Assembly: GCA_017307165.1 (NCBI GenBank)
Contig: JAFKGK010000007.1
Location: forward strand, 124,001-188,000
Reading direction: 5' to 3'
From: Candidatus Melainabacteria bacterium
GTDB lineage: Bacteria; Cyanobacteriota; Vampirovibrionia; Obscuribacterales; Obscuribacteraceae
DNA length: 64,000 nucleotides
A program made the translations under genes and the position numbers. Numbering within the stretch: the first letter of the stretch is position 1; each line of letters begins with the position of its first letter. Below are positions 26,609-35,150 of this stretch, one piece after another. Under the pieces are notes generated by a model. That model was not told where the DNA came from. It did no database searches and saw only the letters and a list, made by a program, of their open reading frames with translations.

Positions 26609-27027
26609 TTGTTTATCTCCTTTGCGTTTGTGTCGCCATACTCATTGATTTGTTGTATCTTGTACTGTCCTGAGCCTACGTCCTTGCGCGCGATCCAGGT
26701 GCCGTGTATCGACTTTAGTCCGGGTACCTGCGGATTGATAAACCACATGCCGTGCAAGGTCAAATGATCCTCGTCCATGGTGCCCGTGTATTCGACTGGG
26801 TCTAGCTCGGGATTGATATAGTGCTTGATAAAATTGAGATTGGGGTATTTAAAGGTGCCGCTAAAATTGGCCTCCCCAAACTGGCTGTCATCCACGATAT
26901 TGCCTTCGATTGTTTCGCCGGCCTCAGCAAAAAATATCTCAAAAGCATTGCCTGTGGTATCACCACTATAAAAGTACCGGCCCCGCCAGGTGCCGGCCAA
27001 AATATTGGCTCTGTCGTCTTGCGTCAT
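26596..27027 (-). CDS. Hypothetical protein, small beta-barrel-like
   Basis: A 143-residue soluble protein without a signal peptide. The pattern LAGTWRGRYFYSG, TIEGNIVDD, FSGTFKYPNLNFIK, VEYTGTMDEDHLTLHGMW and SIHGTWIARK consists of strands each ending in G-x-W or G-x-F, as in avidin- or lipocalin-like barrels. No ligand site is recognised. It overlaps the phosphatase gene upstream by 4 bases (27024-27027) and the TMEM14-like gene downstream by 13. Confidence 0.6.
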   Translation of the reverse strand: MTQDDRANILAGTWRGRYFYSGDTTGNAFEIFFAEAGETIEGNIVDDSQFGEANFSGTFKYPNLNFIKHYINPELDPVEYTGTMDEDHLTLHGMWFINPQVPGLKSIHGTWIARKDVGSGQYKIQQINEYGDTNAKEINKCSK

Positions 27028-28601
27028 TTGCTCACCACAAATCTGTCCATGGTCTTGCCGTCCTCGTCGATCTGCGTGATGGTCGCTCTGGTGCCGTCGA
27101 GATCGAGACTGGTAAAGCTATGCTTGGACGAGTCGTAGTGCAGCATATAATCGCTGGACTTGTCGGGAAAGTATGCTCCTTTGGGATAGAGCGGAGCGCC
27201 ACCACCTCCGGTGACGATATGGATGATGCCTCGCGGCCTGGTCTTTTTGATGCCGTCATAGTCATTGTCGATATCAAAGCGCCCGGTGACTTTTTTGTCC
27301 CAGCTCATGGCAAAGGCTTTTTGGCCTTTGAGCGGGTTAAATACTATGGGCCTGGTGCGTTCGTAGCAATGCGAGTGACCGGCAAAGATCACATCTACGC
27401 CCTTGGCTTGCACCACATCCAGTATCAGTCTCGTCTGATCCTCGATGGCGTGCGGCGCATCGATTGTAAAAGCCGGCTGGTGCATCACGACAAAACGCCA
27501 GACGATGGATTTATCGGCACGTGATCTATCCAGGTCTGCCTCCAGCCATCGCTTGAGCGCCGGGGTATTCCAGAGCATGTACTCGTTGCCGTCGAGGACT
27601 GTAAAATGCGCGTTGGCATAGTCGAAGCTAAAATTGCTCATCTTTGGAAAAGCATCGCCAAGCGCTCTCTGCACTAAGTCAACCTTGCTCGGCTCGCCCA
27701 GCATAAAAGGCTTGTTGCTAAAGTCGCGTGTATATGTCTTGCCGTCCAGGCCCTTATAAGTATTGGTGCCGGGCTGGTCGACTGCAAATCCATTTAGCGG
27801 CTGGTCTATAAATAAGAAAAAGCCCAAAGCATCAGGATAGCGATCAATATTGATGCCTGTGTCGGACTTGGCGATGTCGTGATTGCCCAGGGCAGCGACA
27901 AAGGGTATGCGTCGCAAAAGCTCGACCGATTGCAGGCCCTTTGCATTGTATATGGGAAAAAACTTTGTCAGATATTCGCTGATCAAGCCCCAGCGATAGA
28001 CAACGTCACCAGGGATAATAACAAAGTCCGGTTTTGCCCTGTCGCATTGCAGGGCGACCTTGCGCTGTCCGGGAGTGTTGGCGCCACAATCGCCAAAGAT
28101 AGCGATGCGAGCTTTTTGATCCGCCGCTTTGCGGGCAATACCGCTTGCAGCAAAAACTATCTTGTTGCCCGGCATAGTCACCAGTCGATAGTCAAATGAC
28201 TCGCCAGGGACGAGGCCGGTCATCGTGCCAGCAAATTTGTAAAAGGCCTCTGCCGTGCCGGGCATCTTGATCTCGCGTCGTCTGATTGGCTCGCAGACCC
28301 TATAATCAGCGTCCTTGCTGGTCTTGACGAGGATCTTGTACTCGCCGGCCTGCGCTCGTCTCGTAAACCAGAGCAGGTCGAGACTGTCACTGCATCTGGT
28401 ATCGGTCCCATAGCCAAGCTGGAGATAGGGAGCTACGACAAAATCGCCGACGCTCTTGTCGAGCTCCTTTTGCAATTGGGCATTGCGAGCCTCTTTAGAT
28501 GCAAAGTCTATATTGAGGCGGCTGACGTCAGCGCAGCCGCAAAGCATGAGGAGCGGCACGAGCAGAGCCAAAGAAAGCAAACGTGCTCGATCTTTCTCCA
28601 T
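27024..28601 (-). CDS. Lipoprotein metallophosphoesterase, purple-acid-phosphatase-like
   Basis: A 525-residue exported phosphatase. The lipoprotein signal MEKDRARLLSLALLV...CGC supplies a lipobox Cys. An N-terminal fibronectin-like part (about 45-150) is followed by the calcineurin-like metallophosphoesterase: IFGDCGAN, IPGDVVYRW, ALGNHDIA, VVMHQPAF and GHSHCYERTRP contain the metal ligands. Purple acid phosphatases and alkaline-phosphatase-D relatives share this layout; the substrate is unknown. I use the ATG at 28601; the longer in-frame start at 28664 would overlap the tRNA and spoil the signal peptide. First in a three-gene operon. Confidence 0.85.
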   Translation of the reverse strand: MEKDRARLLSLALLVPLLMLCGCADVSRLNIDFASKEARNAQLQKELDKSVGDFVVAPYLQLGYGTDTRCSDSLDLLWFTRRAQAGEYKILVKTSKDADYRVCEPIRRREIKMPGTAEAFYKFAGTMTGLVPGESFDYRLVTMPGNKIVFAASGIARKAADQKARIAIFGDCGANTPGQRKVALQCDRAKPDFVIIPGDVVYRWGLISEYLTKFFPIYNAKGLQSVELLRRIPFVAALGNHDIAKSDTGINIDRYPDALGFFLFIDQPLNGFAVDQPGTNTYKGLDGKTYTRDFSNKPFMLGEPSKVDLVQRALGDAFPKMSNFSFDYANAHFTVLDGNEYMLWNTPALKRWLEADLDRSRADKSIVWRFVVMHQPAFTIDAPHAIEDQTRLILDVVQAKGVDVIFAGHSHCYERTRPIVFNPLKGQKAFAMSWDKKVTGRFDIDNDYDGIKKTRPRGIIHIVTGGGGAPLYPKGAYFPDKSSDYMLHYDSSKHSFTSLDLDGTRATITQIDEDGKTMDRFVVSK

Positions 28602-28629
28602 GCCTCGATACCTATTAAATTTTGAAAAG

Positions 28630-28705
28630 TGGTGCCGAGAGGCGGACTTGAACCGCCGACACAAGGATTTTCAGTCCTCCGCTCTACCGACTGAGCTACC
28701 TCGGC
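28630..28705 (-). tRNA. tRNA-Phe (GAA)
   Basis: A 76-nucleotide cloverleaf on the minus strand with encoded CCA. Acceptor GCCGAGG pairs with TCTCGGC (one G-U pair), D-arm GCTCAGTCGGTAGAGC, anticodon stem GAGGA/TCCTT with loop CTGAAAA giving anticodon GAA, variable loop GTGTC, and T-arm GGCGGTTCAAGTCCGCC. All helices are complete, so it should be functional. Confidence 0.97.
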
Positions 28706-28713
28706 AAACATCC

Positions 28714-28747
28714 GAGACCAGAGGTCTCAAAGACGAAACCCAATATA
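28714..28747 (-). promoter_or_regulatory. Probable tRNA-Phe promoter and leader hairpin
   Basis: Upstream of the tRNA, a -10-like TATATT lies at 28747-28742 on the minus strand. Between it and the tRNA is a perfect 6-bp hairpin, GAGACC-loop-GGTCTC (28714-28728), that would lie in the pre-tRNA leader. No convincing -35 is seen at ideal spacing, so the promoter call is tentative. Confidence 0.35.
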
Positions 28748-28786
28748 CCATAACCTCGGATCAGGTTGTCTCAAGACACCGCACTA

Positions 28787-29434
28787 TTAATTTATGGGGG
28801 TGCTGGCTCTCTGAGCAAAATCTATGATGCGGTAACCGTCGTCTTCTTTGAGCACTTGAAAATCAAGAGTCAGCTTTACGCTTTGGGGAGCGGCACCGGT
28901 CATCTGGTAGACCAGAGCCCCCTCGGCTTCGACTACGATCGAGCCATCCGGATTGCGATGTGTGGCCTTGACTGTGGTTAGAGCAAAATTGGAGGCGAGA
29001 CTGCCTTCGCGGATGCCCTGCAAAGTGCTTTCTTGCCAAAATAGAGTTTCAAACTTGCGTCTGGCTATCTCCTTGATAAAGCCACGGGCTCTCTTGTGCG
29101 CTTGGTCCATGGTGTTGCCGCTATAGTCAAGGGCTTCCGTCAGCCACCAGTGGACAAATTTGGTGGACTCCACCGGGTCGGTACCTTGCTGCATTTGGGC
29201 TTGCGGCATTTGACCTTGCATCTGGCCTTGCATTTGGCCTTGCGGCATCTGACCGGTTTGCATATTTTGACCCTGCTGCATATTTTGGGCCTGCTGATGC
29301 TGCACCCTATCTTCGGCCATTTCTTTTTTGCCGCCGTCGGCAACAAGTGCGACCAGGCCTACAAGCACCAGGGCGCCTACTAACATGAGCATTTTTTTCT
29401 TGTTGTTGTTGTTATTGTCGGCTGCTTGGGTCAC
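28787..29434 (-). CDS. Membrane-anchored protein with Gln/Met repeats
   Basis: A 215-residue protein with an Asn-rich and Lys-rich start (NNNNNKKK), a membrane segment (about 17-33), a low-complexity linker of repeated MQ/GQ units (QGQMQGQMQGQMPQ, about 50-85), and a C-terminal domain (about 90-215) with alternating strands such as ALTTVKATHRNPDGSIVVEA. The latter resembles NTF2- or Tim44-like domains found in anchored transport proteins; this is a guess. GTG at 29434 is preferred since AGAAGGG lies 7 bases upstream; a TTG nine codons earlier is possible. Divergent from the gene at 29520. Confidence 0.6.
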   Translation of the reverse strand: MTQAADNNNNNKKKMLMLVGALVLVGLVALVADGGKKEMAEDRVQHQQAQNMQQGQNMQTGQMPQGQMQGQMQGQMPQAQMQQGTDPVESTKFVHWWLTEALDYSGNTMDQAHKRARGFIKEIARRKFETLFWQESTLQGIREGSLASNFALTTVKATHRNPDGSIVVEAEGALVYQMTGAAPQSVKLTLDFQVLKEDDGYRIIDFAQRASTPIN

Positions 29435-29519
29435 GCCATTGCCCTTCTCTTTAAAGTACAATCTAAAAAAATCGGTTATGTTAGTGCTTATTTTAGCAAG
29501 ATAAGGTCGGGTAGCGCTT

Positions 29520-29918
29520 TTGGATAGTCAGGATAAAAATACAAAAGATATCCATAGCGACGACGACAATGAGCATGTCGATGAGATCGGCTATATAAAG
29601 CCGGATAATATCCCGATGATTCCAGGTTTTGAGGAGGTCTCGAGCAATTCGACCAGCTCGAGTCGTCCTGTATCCAGCTCGCAAAAATACGTTGCCTATA
29701 CAATCAAACTGCCGGCCGATCAACTCGCTGCCTTGCAGTCGATCTGGCTCGAGCTCAAGAGACTATATGGTGCTCATTCTCCCGACAAGTCAGGCATGAT
29801 CCAGCAAGCCGTCCAGGACTGGCTCAAGCGCTGGGATGGCCCCGATCGTCAAAAGCTGCTCAACGAGCTGCTCGAGATCCGCGAAGACACTCGCCGCAGG
29901 CAATACAAAAAAAACTAG
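29520..29918 (+). CDS. Hypothetical protein with ribbon-helix-helix-like C-terminus
   Basis: A 132-residue protein from a TTG start. The first half is acidic and Ser-rich (DDDNEHVDEI, then SSNSTSSSRPVSSS), probably disordered. The second half, YVAYTIKLPADQLAALQ then KSGMIQQAVQDWLKRWD, has the strand-helix-helix order of RHH DNA-binding domains, followed by a charged helix. DNA binding is an inference. The 3' end overlaps the convergent DedA gene by 4 bases. Confidence 0.55.
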   Translation: MDSQDKNTKDIHSDDDNEHVDEIGYIKPDNIPMIPGFEEVSSNSTSSSRPVSSSQKYVAYTIKLPADQLAALQSIWLELKRLYGAHSPDKSGMIQQAVQDWLKRWDGPDRQKLLNELLEIREDTRRRQYKKN

Positions 29919-30526
29919 TCGTGCTTTAAGTGCCTGTACAGGTAGTAGCCAAAGCCGGCCACGCATACGACTACGATCAAGAGATCAAACTTGTGCCAGT
30001 AGTCGCGAAAGACTTCCATATGTTCGCCAAAGACCATGCCAACCCAGGTCAAGAAATAGCACCAGATCAATGAACCGATAAAGGTGTAGAGGTTGAACAT
30101 CCAGAAGTGGGCCTTGAGCACACCTGCCGGAAAGGAGATAAAGGTCCGCACCACAGGCAGCATGCGGCAGACAAAAAATGTCATGTCGCCATACTTTTCG
30201 ACCCATTTGGTGGCTATTTCCATGTCTTTCTCGCGTAGCAGCAAATACCTGCCGTACTTTTTGAGAAATGGCCTGCCGCCATAGAGGCCGAGAAAATACG
30301 AGGGGATGGAGCCAAGCACGCAGCCGATCGCCCCAGCAAGAGCCGAGAGGTGCATGTTGAGCTTGCCTTCGTGCACCAAAATACCGGCTGTCGGCATGAT
30401 GGCTTCTGAAGGCAGAGGTATATTGGCCGACTCGATGGCCATCATGATCATCACGGCCCAGTAGCCGCCTGCTGCGACCTGATCCTTGATCATTTGCAAT
30501 ATGGGATCGATGAGTTGGTGTAGCAC
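29915..30526 (-). CDS. DedA family membrane protein
   Basis: A 203-residue polytopic protein. ESANIPLPSEAIMPTAG and FFVCRMLPVVRTFISFPAGVLK are the family's acidic and arginine motifs (E in ES..P.PSE, R in the F..R..P..R block). DedA/SNARE-associated proteins are undecaprenyl-phosphate or phospholipid flippases needed for envelope and proton-motive-force homeostasis. About five hydrophobic segments. Convergent with the gene at 29520; a short gap separates it from the GT39-like gene. Confidence 0.9.
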   Translation of the reverse strand: MLHQLIDPILQMIKDQVAAGGYWAVMIMMAIESANIPLPSEAIMPTAGILVHEGKLNMHLSALAGAIGCVLGSIPSYFLGLYGGRPFLKKYGRYLLLREKDMEIATKWVEKYGDMTFFVCRMLPVVRTFISFPAGVLKAHFWMFNLYTFIGSLIWCYFLTWVGMVFGEHMEVFRDYWHKFDLLIVVVCVAGFGYYLYRHLKHD

Positions 30527-30583
30527 GATGACCTCGTTGGCTTTTGCTTGTTTGAGACTGACAGTTTACCGGTTTTGCAGCGA

Positions 30584-32998
30584 TTAATCGACCGCCACGA
30601 CGATGTGATCGCTGGCGATGCCGCGCTGGCCTTGCGTGCCGCTTGCGCTCTTGCTAAGCACAGGCCAGAGTCGGACCTCGTAGATGCCTACTTTCTTTAA
30701 GACGCTCTTATCGAGCGGCACCACGCCGCGTACTCCCTCTATCCGATAGGGTGGATCGGCCACGCGCGAGAGCGCTGCACAGTTTTGCTCCTCAAAGAGC
30801 AGATTATTGCGACTGATCTCTACATCCACGCCGGTGGCACCGGCGATGCCTGAGACATCAAAGGCGAGCTTTTGCACTGGGTCTTTGGCGGTCAGATGCA
30901 TATAGCCCTTGGAGCCCAGGTAGCCGGAATTGGCAAAATCGATGGCTGGTATCAGTGTAGCGGCCGATGTTACGCGCACTGCATCCAGTGTGCCTTTAAA
31001 ATTGTGCGGCAATTTGAGGATAAATCCTCTGGCCTTGCCGCCTAGAGCCCACTCAGGCAGGCCTCTCAGGGGAAAATGCAAGGTGATCTTGCCATCTTTC
31101 ATCTCGTCCGGCATGCTTGTATGGGTACGTTTGCGCAATTCAAATTGTTGCGTGAGATCGGAGGTGTAAAGCAGGTCTGCGCCTTCTTTTTTATATGCAG
31201 GATCTGTTTTTGCCTGGCCTGTGAGAGTGAGATCGCAAGTGACAAACTCGGTCGTAAAACAAGGCAATCCCAGGGCAGCCACATCCAGCTCTATCTCCGG
31301 CCTGCCCCATCTATCTTGGGTTCCAGAGATCTCGAGCTTTTGACCCTTGTATTCTGCCTTATTAAGCGGCTTTGCCATTTTGCGCAGGCTCTCACCGCTA
31401 AAAGAAAGGCTCGCGGCTTGAGCAGGTGACATTGGATAGGCAGGGATTTGTTTGAGATCGATAGCAACAAAATCGCGCTTGCCCTGGTCCCAGCGATAGA
31501 GCAAGACCTTGTCCTGGTCTCGGTAAAGCGATGCTTTAATATGACCAAAAGGCAGGATGGGCTCGTAGCGATCGACCATGAGGCAGTTGACTACATCACG
31601 CTCCAGCTGTGGCTTGCGCGTCATACCCGGTAAGGCGTTGCGGCAGATATAGGCACCATCTATCTGATCGGGGAGGCCGACAAACATGATCTGCGGATCG
31701 CCCGCAATGCTCTTGTAGAGCCGACCTAGTGCCGATCTTATATCGTTGGCTGTCTTGCCGGCATTGACCCAGATATCGTTATTGATCGAGAGAGCCCACC
31801 AATTAAATGCCACCATGGTCAGAGCCAGGACACTCTTAAAGATGATCTCGGGCTTGTGCAGTTTTTTGCCTGTGGCTGTAAGGGATACAAGGCCGAGCGT
31901 GAGGATAAAGGCCAGAGGCACGCTGGCGAGATAGGCAAGGCGGCTGCCCTGCAGATCGTTGGCGATGGCAAAGATCTTGTAGACCGGCAAGAGCGAGAGC
32001 ACGAGCCACCCGGCGATAAACAAATAAAGTCGGCGCAGGCGGGGCTCGGCGATCAGTGCCACCACATTGCAGATAGTACCTAGTGCTAGCACGGTGTTCC
32101 ATCCGCGTGTCAGAGGGCTGCGCGCGCTTACCAGATCGTGGTTGATCGGCTCGATAAAGAGCCTGAGACCATTGAGCCAGGTCTTGATAAAAGCCTTGAT
32201 GTCAGGGATGAAAGACAGAGAGTCGTCGTAGCCGCCGACAAAGGTGCCCAGGGCAAAGTATCTGAGGACAAAGTAAGCAATGATGATGCCGAGATAGACC
32301 AGGGTGTGCTTGACGGCCTGGATGACGCGATTGATGAGACCGGTCTTTTCGCGAGGATACAAGAGCTCCAGAAAGCCCAGCACCACCGGCAGTGTTATGG
32401 CCATTTCCTTTGACAAGAGTCCCAGGACAAAAGACAGGCAGGCCAGGCCAAAATACAGTCCCTGCCTTGGTCCGGCATCGCGGGCCTTGAGATGAAAAAA
32501 TATCCCGGCCGTGATAAAGGCCGTCACGATCGAGTCGACGCGCCCGGTGATCCAGGACACAGTCTCGGTGTGCAGGGGATAGATGCCAAATATGGTGGCA
32601 GCCATCGCCGGCCAGGCGAGTGTCGCTGACCAGTGGTTAAGGCCGCTCAAGAGCGCCAGGCGGCGCGCGATGTAATAGATAAAAAAGACCGAGGCGGCAT
32701 GAAAGAGGATATTGGTCAGGTGAAAGCCCCAGCCATCTCGATTGTAGATGAGGTAGTCGGTGACCATGAAGACCGAGATGAGCGGACGATAAAACTTGGT
32801 CGTCGTGCCGTCCAGCCACGATGTATAAAAATTGCGCCAGATCAACTCGGGGTGCACCACTGCTTCTTTGAGCCAGATCAGATGCACATAGTCATCGCCT
32901 ACAAACCAGTCAAAAAGACATGATGAGTAGGCGACGATGGTGATCGCCACTGCGACGATCGGCAACACTGGATATCGGGCCAGTAGGGAGTTGACCAT
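30584..32998 (-). CDS. GT39/TMTC-like polytopic glycosyltransferase candidate
   Basis: An 804-residue protein with about 12 membrane segments in the first 430 residues and a soluble C-terminal part (about 440-804) rich in beta strands. The first loop, FVGDDYVHLIWLKE (a DD motif) and FYRPLISVF, then GIYPLHTETVSWITGRVD, matches the N-terminal loops of lipid-linked-sugar transferases of the PMT/TMTC group. The C-terminal part may be a carbohydrate-binding sandwich. Acceptor unknown. It starts 30 bases after the DegT aminotransferase gene on the same strand, which could supply an amino-sugar precursor. Confidence 0.75.
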   Translation of the reverse strand: MVNSLLARYPVLPIVAVAITIVAYSSCLFDWFVGDDYVHLIWLKEAVVHPELIWRNFYTSWLDGTTTKFYRPLISVFMVTDYLIYNRDGWGFHLTNILFHAASVFFIYYIARRLALLSGLNHWSATLAWPAMAATIFGIYPLHTETVSWITGRVDSIVTAFITAGIFFHLKARDAGPRQGLYFGLACLSFVLGLLSKEMAITLPVVLGFLELLYPREKTGLINRVIQAVKHTLVYLGIIIAYFVLRYFALGTFVGGYDDSLSFIPDIKAFIKTWLNGLRLFIEPINHDLVSARSPLTRGWNTVLALGTICNVVALIAEPRLRRLYLFIAGWLVLSLLPVYKIFAIANDLQGSRLAYLASVPLAFILTLGLVSLTATGKKLHKPEIIFKSVLALTMVAFNWWALSINNDIWVNAGKTANDIRSALGRLYKSIAGDPQIMFVGLPDQIDGAYICRNALPGMTRKPQLERDVVNCLMVDRYEPILPFGHIKASLYRDQDKVLLYRWDQGKRDFVAIDLKQIPAYPMSPAQAASLSFSGESLRKMAKPLNKAEYKGQKLEISGTQDRWGRPEIELDVAALGLPCFTTEFVTCDLTLTGQAKTDPAYKKEGADLLYTSDLTQQFELRKRTHTSMPDEMKDGKITLHFPLRGLPEWALGGKARGFILKLPHNFKGTLDAVRVTSAATLIPAIDFANSGYLGSKGYMHLTAKDPVQKLAFDVSGIAGATGVDVEISRNNLLFEEQNCAALSRVADPPYRIEGVRGVVPLDKSVLKKVGIYEVRLWPVLSKSASGTQGQRGIASDHIVVAVD

Positions 32999-33028
32999 TG
33001 CTGGCTCTTGATCTCGATTGCTTCGGAT

Positions 33029-34282
33029 CTAGCCGAGCGCTACGGCTGGAGCGACAGCAGGCATGACCGGCATGGGCTCGACCAATGCTGGTGCAAAGGT
33101 CGTGATCGACTTGCCGACGACATCCTTGATGGCAGCGGCTACGCTATCGACCTGCTCCTCGGTGAGCTCCGGATACAGAGGCAGGGAGAGGACTTCGCGT
33201 GAGAGTTGTTCTGAGATCGGGAAGTCTCCCATCTTGTAGCCGAGATACTTGAAGGCTTCTTGCAGGTGGAGAGGTACAGGGTAGTAGCACATCGATCCGA
33301 TGCCGCGACTATTGAGCTCGGCGATAAGCTTGTCGCGATTGGGGTTTTCGAGGGTCTGTTCGCGATCGGGTGAAAGGATGCGGATGGTGTACTGGTGATA
33401 TACGTGGGTGACACTGTCGCGGCCGGAGTTGCGAGCGTTACCGGCGAGATTGATCGAAGGCGTGATGACGCCGGGGATATTGGCCAGAGCAGCATCATAG
33501 ATGGCGGCGAGTGCGGCGCGGCGAGCATTCCATTTAGGCAGATGCGGTACTTTGACATTGAGGATGGCTGCTTGGAGCTCGTCCAGTCTAGAGTTGACGC
33601 CAAGCTCGTCATGATAATAACGACGACGCATGCCGTGGGCACGGATAGCTCGGATACGCTCGTTGAGTTTTTCGTCGGAGGTGACGATCATACCGGCATC
33701 ACCGGCTGCGCCCAGGTTTTTGGTGGGATAAAAGCTAGTGCAGGCTACATCGCCGAGACTGCCGGTCGGGCGGCCTTTGTACATAGCGCCGATGCCCTGG
33801 GCGTTGTCTTCGATGATCTTGAGGCCAAAGCGGTCGGCGATCGACTTGATCGGGTCCATATGTGCCGGCAAGCCGTAGAGGTGGACCGGCATGATGGCCT
33901 TGGTCTTGGGGGTAATGGCTTTTTCGATGGCATGTACGTCTATGTTGAAGCTTTCGGGATCGATGTCTACAAAGACGGGACGGGCGCCACGCAGGCAGAT
34001 GGCCTCGAGGGTGGCGGCAAAGGTAAAGGGAGTGGTGATGACTTCGTCACCGGGGCCGATATCGAGGGCCCAGAGAGCGATCAAGAGGGCGTCGGTGCCG
34101 TTGGCCACGCCTATGCCGTATTTGGCGCCGCAGATCTCGGCGACGCTTTCTTCGAGGGTGGTGACATGCTTGCCGAGGATATAGTTGCCGCTGCGCAAGA
34201 CGTCGAGGACGGTTGATTCGACTTGGGTCTGGATCGCCTCGAATTGAGCTTTGAGGTTGAGGATTGGGATGTTTTGACTCAT
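33029..34282 (-). CDS. DegT/DnrJ/EryC1/StrS aminotransferase
   Basis: A 417-residue PLP enzyme that aminates nucleotide-bound keto-sugars in surface polysaccharide synthesis. Family blocks: GVANGTDALLIALWALDIGPGD, TTPFTFAATLEAI, MPVHLYGLPAHMD, DNAQGIGAMYKG and the PLP lysine in SFYPTKNLGAAGDAG, then MRRRYYHDELGVNSRLDELQAA. About 20 residues longer than usual, with an Ala/Pro/Val-rich tail (LVEPMPVMPAVAPAVALG). The start has AAAGGAA at good spacing. Followed by the GT39-like gene. Confidence 0.93.
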   Translation of the reverse strand: MSQNIPILNLKAQFEAIQTQVESTVLDVLRSGNYILGKHVTTLEESVAEICGAKYGIGVANGTDALLIALWALDIGPGDEVITTPFTFAATLEAICLRGARPVFVDIDPESFNIDVHAIEKAITPKTKAIMPVHLYGLPAHMDPIKSIADRFGLKIIEDNAQGIGAMYKGRPTGSLGDVACTSFYPTKNLGAAGDAGMIVTSDEKLNERIRAIRAHGMRRRYYHDELGVNSRLDELQAAILNVKVPHLPKWNARRAALAAIYDAALANIPGVITPSINLAGNARNSGRDSVTHVYHQYTIRILSPDREQTLENPNRDKLIAELNSRGIGSMCYYPVPLHLQEAFKYLGYKMGDFPISEQLSREVLSLPLYPELTEEQVDSVAAAIKDVVGKSITTFAPALVEPMPVMPAVAPAVALG

Positions 34283-34497
34283 CTATATGGTTCCTTTGCC
34301 AACATGATGAGTCTAGAACTAATGCGGCAGGATTCAAAGGTGCTAGAAATAAACTTAGGACCCTTTAGATTAAGTCCGACTTATTTTTGATAGGTTTTGC
34401 TTTTTGCACCCGGCAACAGTCTGGATCTGGTGGGCCTTTTTTATTTTGCCCCGGCCTGGAGCCTGACTATTAAAAATCCTCAATTATTTCGAAAACT

Positions 34498-34552
34498 AAA
34501 ATCGGCACTAAACACTAAAATCGGCACTAAAATCGGCACTAAAATCGGCACT
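34498..34552. repeat. Four copies of a 12-bp repeat
   Basis: AAAATCGGCACT occurs exactly at 34498-34509, 34517-34528, 34529-34540 and 34541-34552; a partial unit (AAACACT) fills the gap after copy one. It lies directly beyond the terminator hairpin of the H1-tailed gene on that gene's strand. Confidence 0.9.
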
Positions 34553-34579
34553 AAAAAGGAAGAGCAGTGCTCTTCCTTT
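34553..34579 (-). terminator. Rho-independent terminator of the H1-tailed RHH gene
   Basis: An 11-bp perfect stem (AAAGGAAGAGC with GCTCTTCCTTT, 34555-34565 and 34569-34579) closed by a 3-base loop. On the minus strand the stem ends in CTTCC followed by a T run, about 26 bases after the stop at 34606. It is bidirectional in shape but has its T run only on the minus strand. Confidence 0.8.
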
Positions 34580-34605
34580 CTAGTAATGGTCTATAAGAGA
34601 TGAGA

Positions 34606-34944
34606 CTATCTCTTTTTGCCAGCGCCGCCTACGGTTCTCGAGAGAGCATTGGTGACGAAAAGGTTGAGGCTGACGCCTTCTTTTTCGGCTCTGTCTACGA
34701 GCAGTTGGTGCAGGGACTTGGGCAAGCGGACGGTAAATTTGCCAGAAAACTTGAGGTAGTTATCGTCGCCGCCGCGCGAAGCTGCGGGAGCCTTGGCCTT
34801 GGTGGTGTGCTTGGTAGCAGCTTTGCGGGGGGCCAATTTGCGGCCGCCGGAGAGCTTTTTGTGGGCTGCAGACTTTGCGGGCTTAGCTGCTTTAGCAGCG
34901 GGCTTCTTAGCTTTGCTAGCAGCTTTACGTACAGTTCCTGCCAT
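34606..34944 (-). CDS. Histone-H1-like basic tail fused to an RHH/HicB-type DNA-binding domain
   Basis: A 112-residue protein of two parts. Residues 1-57 are a lysine/alanine/proline tail (KKPAAKAAKPAKSAAHKK) like bacterial and eukaryotic H1 tails. Residues 64-105 (YLKFSGKFTVRLPKSLHQLL, then GVSLNLFVTNALS) match the RHH domain of HicB-type antitoxins and Arc-like regulators: strand, two helices. No HicA-like toxin gene is adjacent, so a nucleoid-associated or global regulator role fits better than a toxin-antitoxin pair. AAGGAG sits six bases before the ATG. A long structured leader and a TATAAT promoter lie upstream, and a clear terminator follows, so it is monocistronic. Confidence 0.8.
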   Translation of the reverse strand: MAGTVRKAASKAKKPAAKAAKPAKSAAHKKLSGGRKLAPRKAATKHTTKAKAPAASRGGDDNYLKFSGKFTVRLPKSLHQLLVDRAEKEGVSLNLFVTNALSRTVGGAGKKR

Positions 34945-35150
34945 GTTTCACTCCTTAGTATTTTAGTTGGGACAGCATGACCCGTCCGCGAAAACCCGAG
35001 GGGATTTTCGAAGTAGGTTCAGGAATAGACAGAGAGAGAGTTTGCTATTTCCTGGGAGCGGTCTGCGAATACCGCTCTCTGCTTTTGTGCGGTGGTCATT
35101 TTTTGCTGCCACCGTTTTATACGGTCACCACCACTCTAGGTGGCATAAGA

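Larger units (their letters stand above)
34283..34605. other. Intergenic interval with repeats and terminator
   Basis: This 323-base interval separates the DegT start from the H1-tailed protein's stop (both minus strand). It holds the DegT ribosome-binding site, an A/T-rich stretch, four 12-bp repeats (34498-34552) and a strong hairpin (34555-34579). A 68-codon plus-strand frame through it is only a translation of the repeats and is not called. Confidence 0.6.

Noticed and set aside
28602-28664. Longer N-terminus for the phosphatase
   Set aside because: It would run into the tRNA-Phe gene and place residues before a good lipoprotein signal.
33395-34216. 273-codon plus-strand frame
   Set aside because: It is fully antisense to the DegT aminotransferase, whose family motifs are clear; its text is Gly/Asp/Ala-rich without domains.
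34498-34552. CRISPR-like array
   Set aside because: Units are 12 bp without spacers and no cas gene is near.
34397-34603. 68-codon frame with KIGT repeats
   Set aside because: It is just the 12-bp repeat and terminator translated; no ribosome site.
34606-34944. HicAB toxin-antitoxin pair
   Set aside because: Only the RHH half resembles HicB; no HicA-like frame lies on either side and the protein has a histone-like tail.
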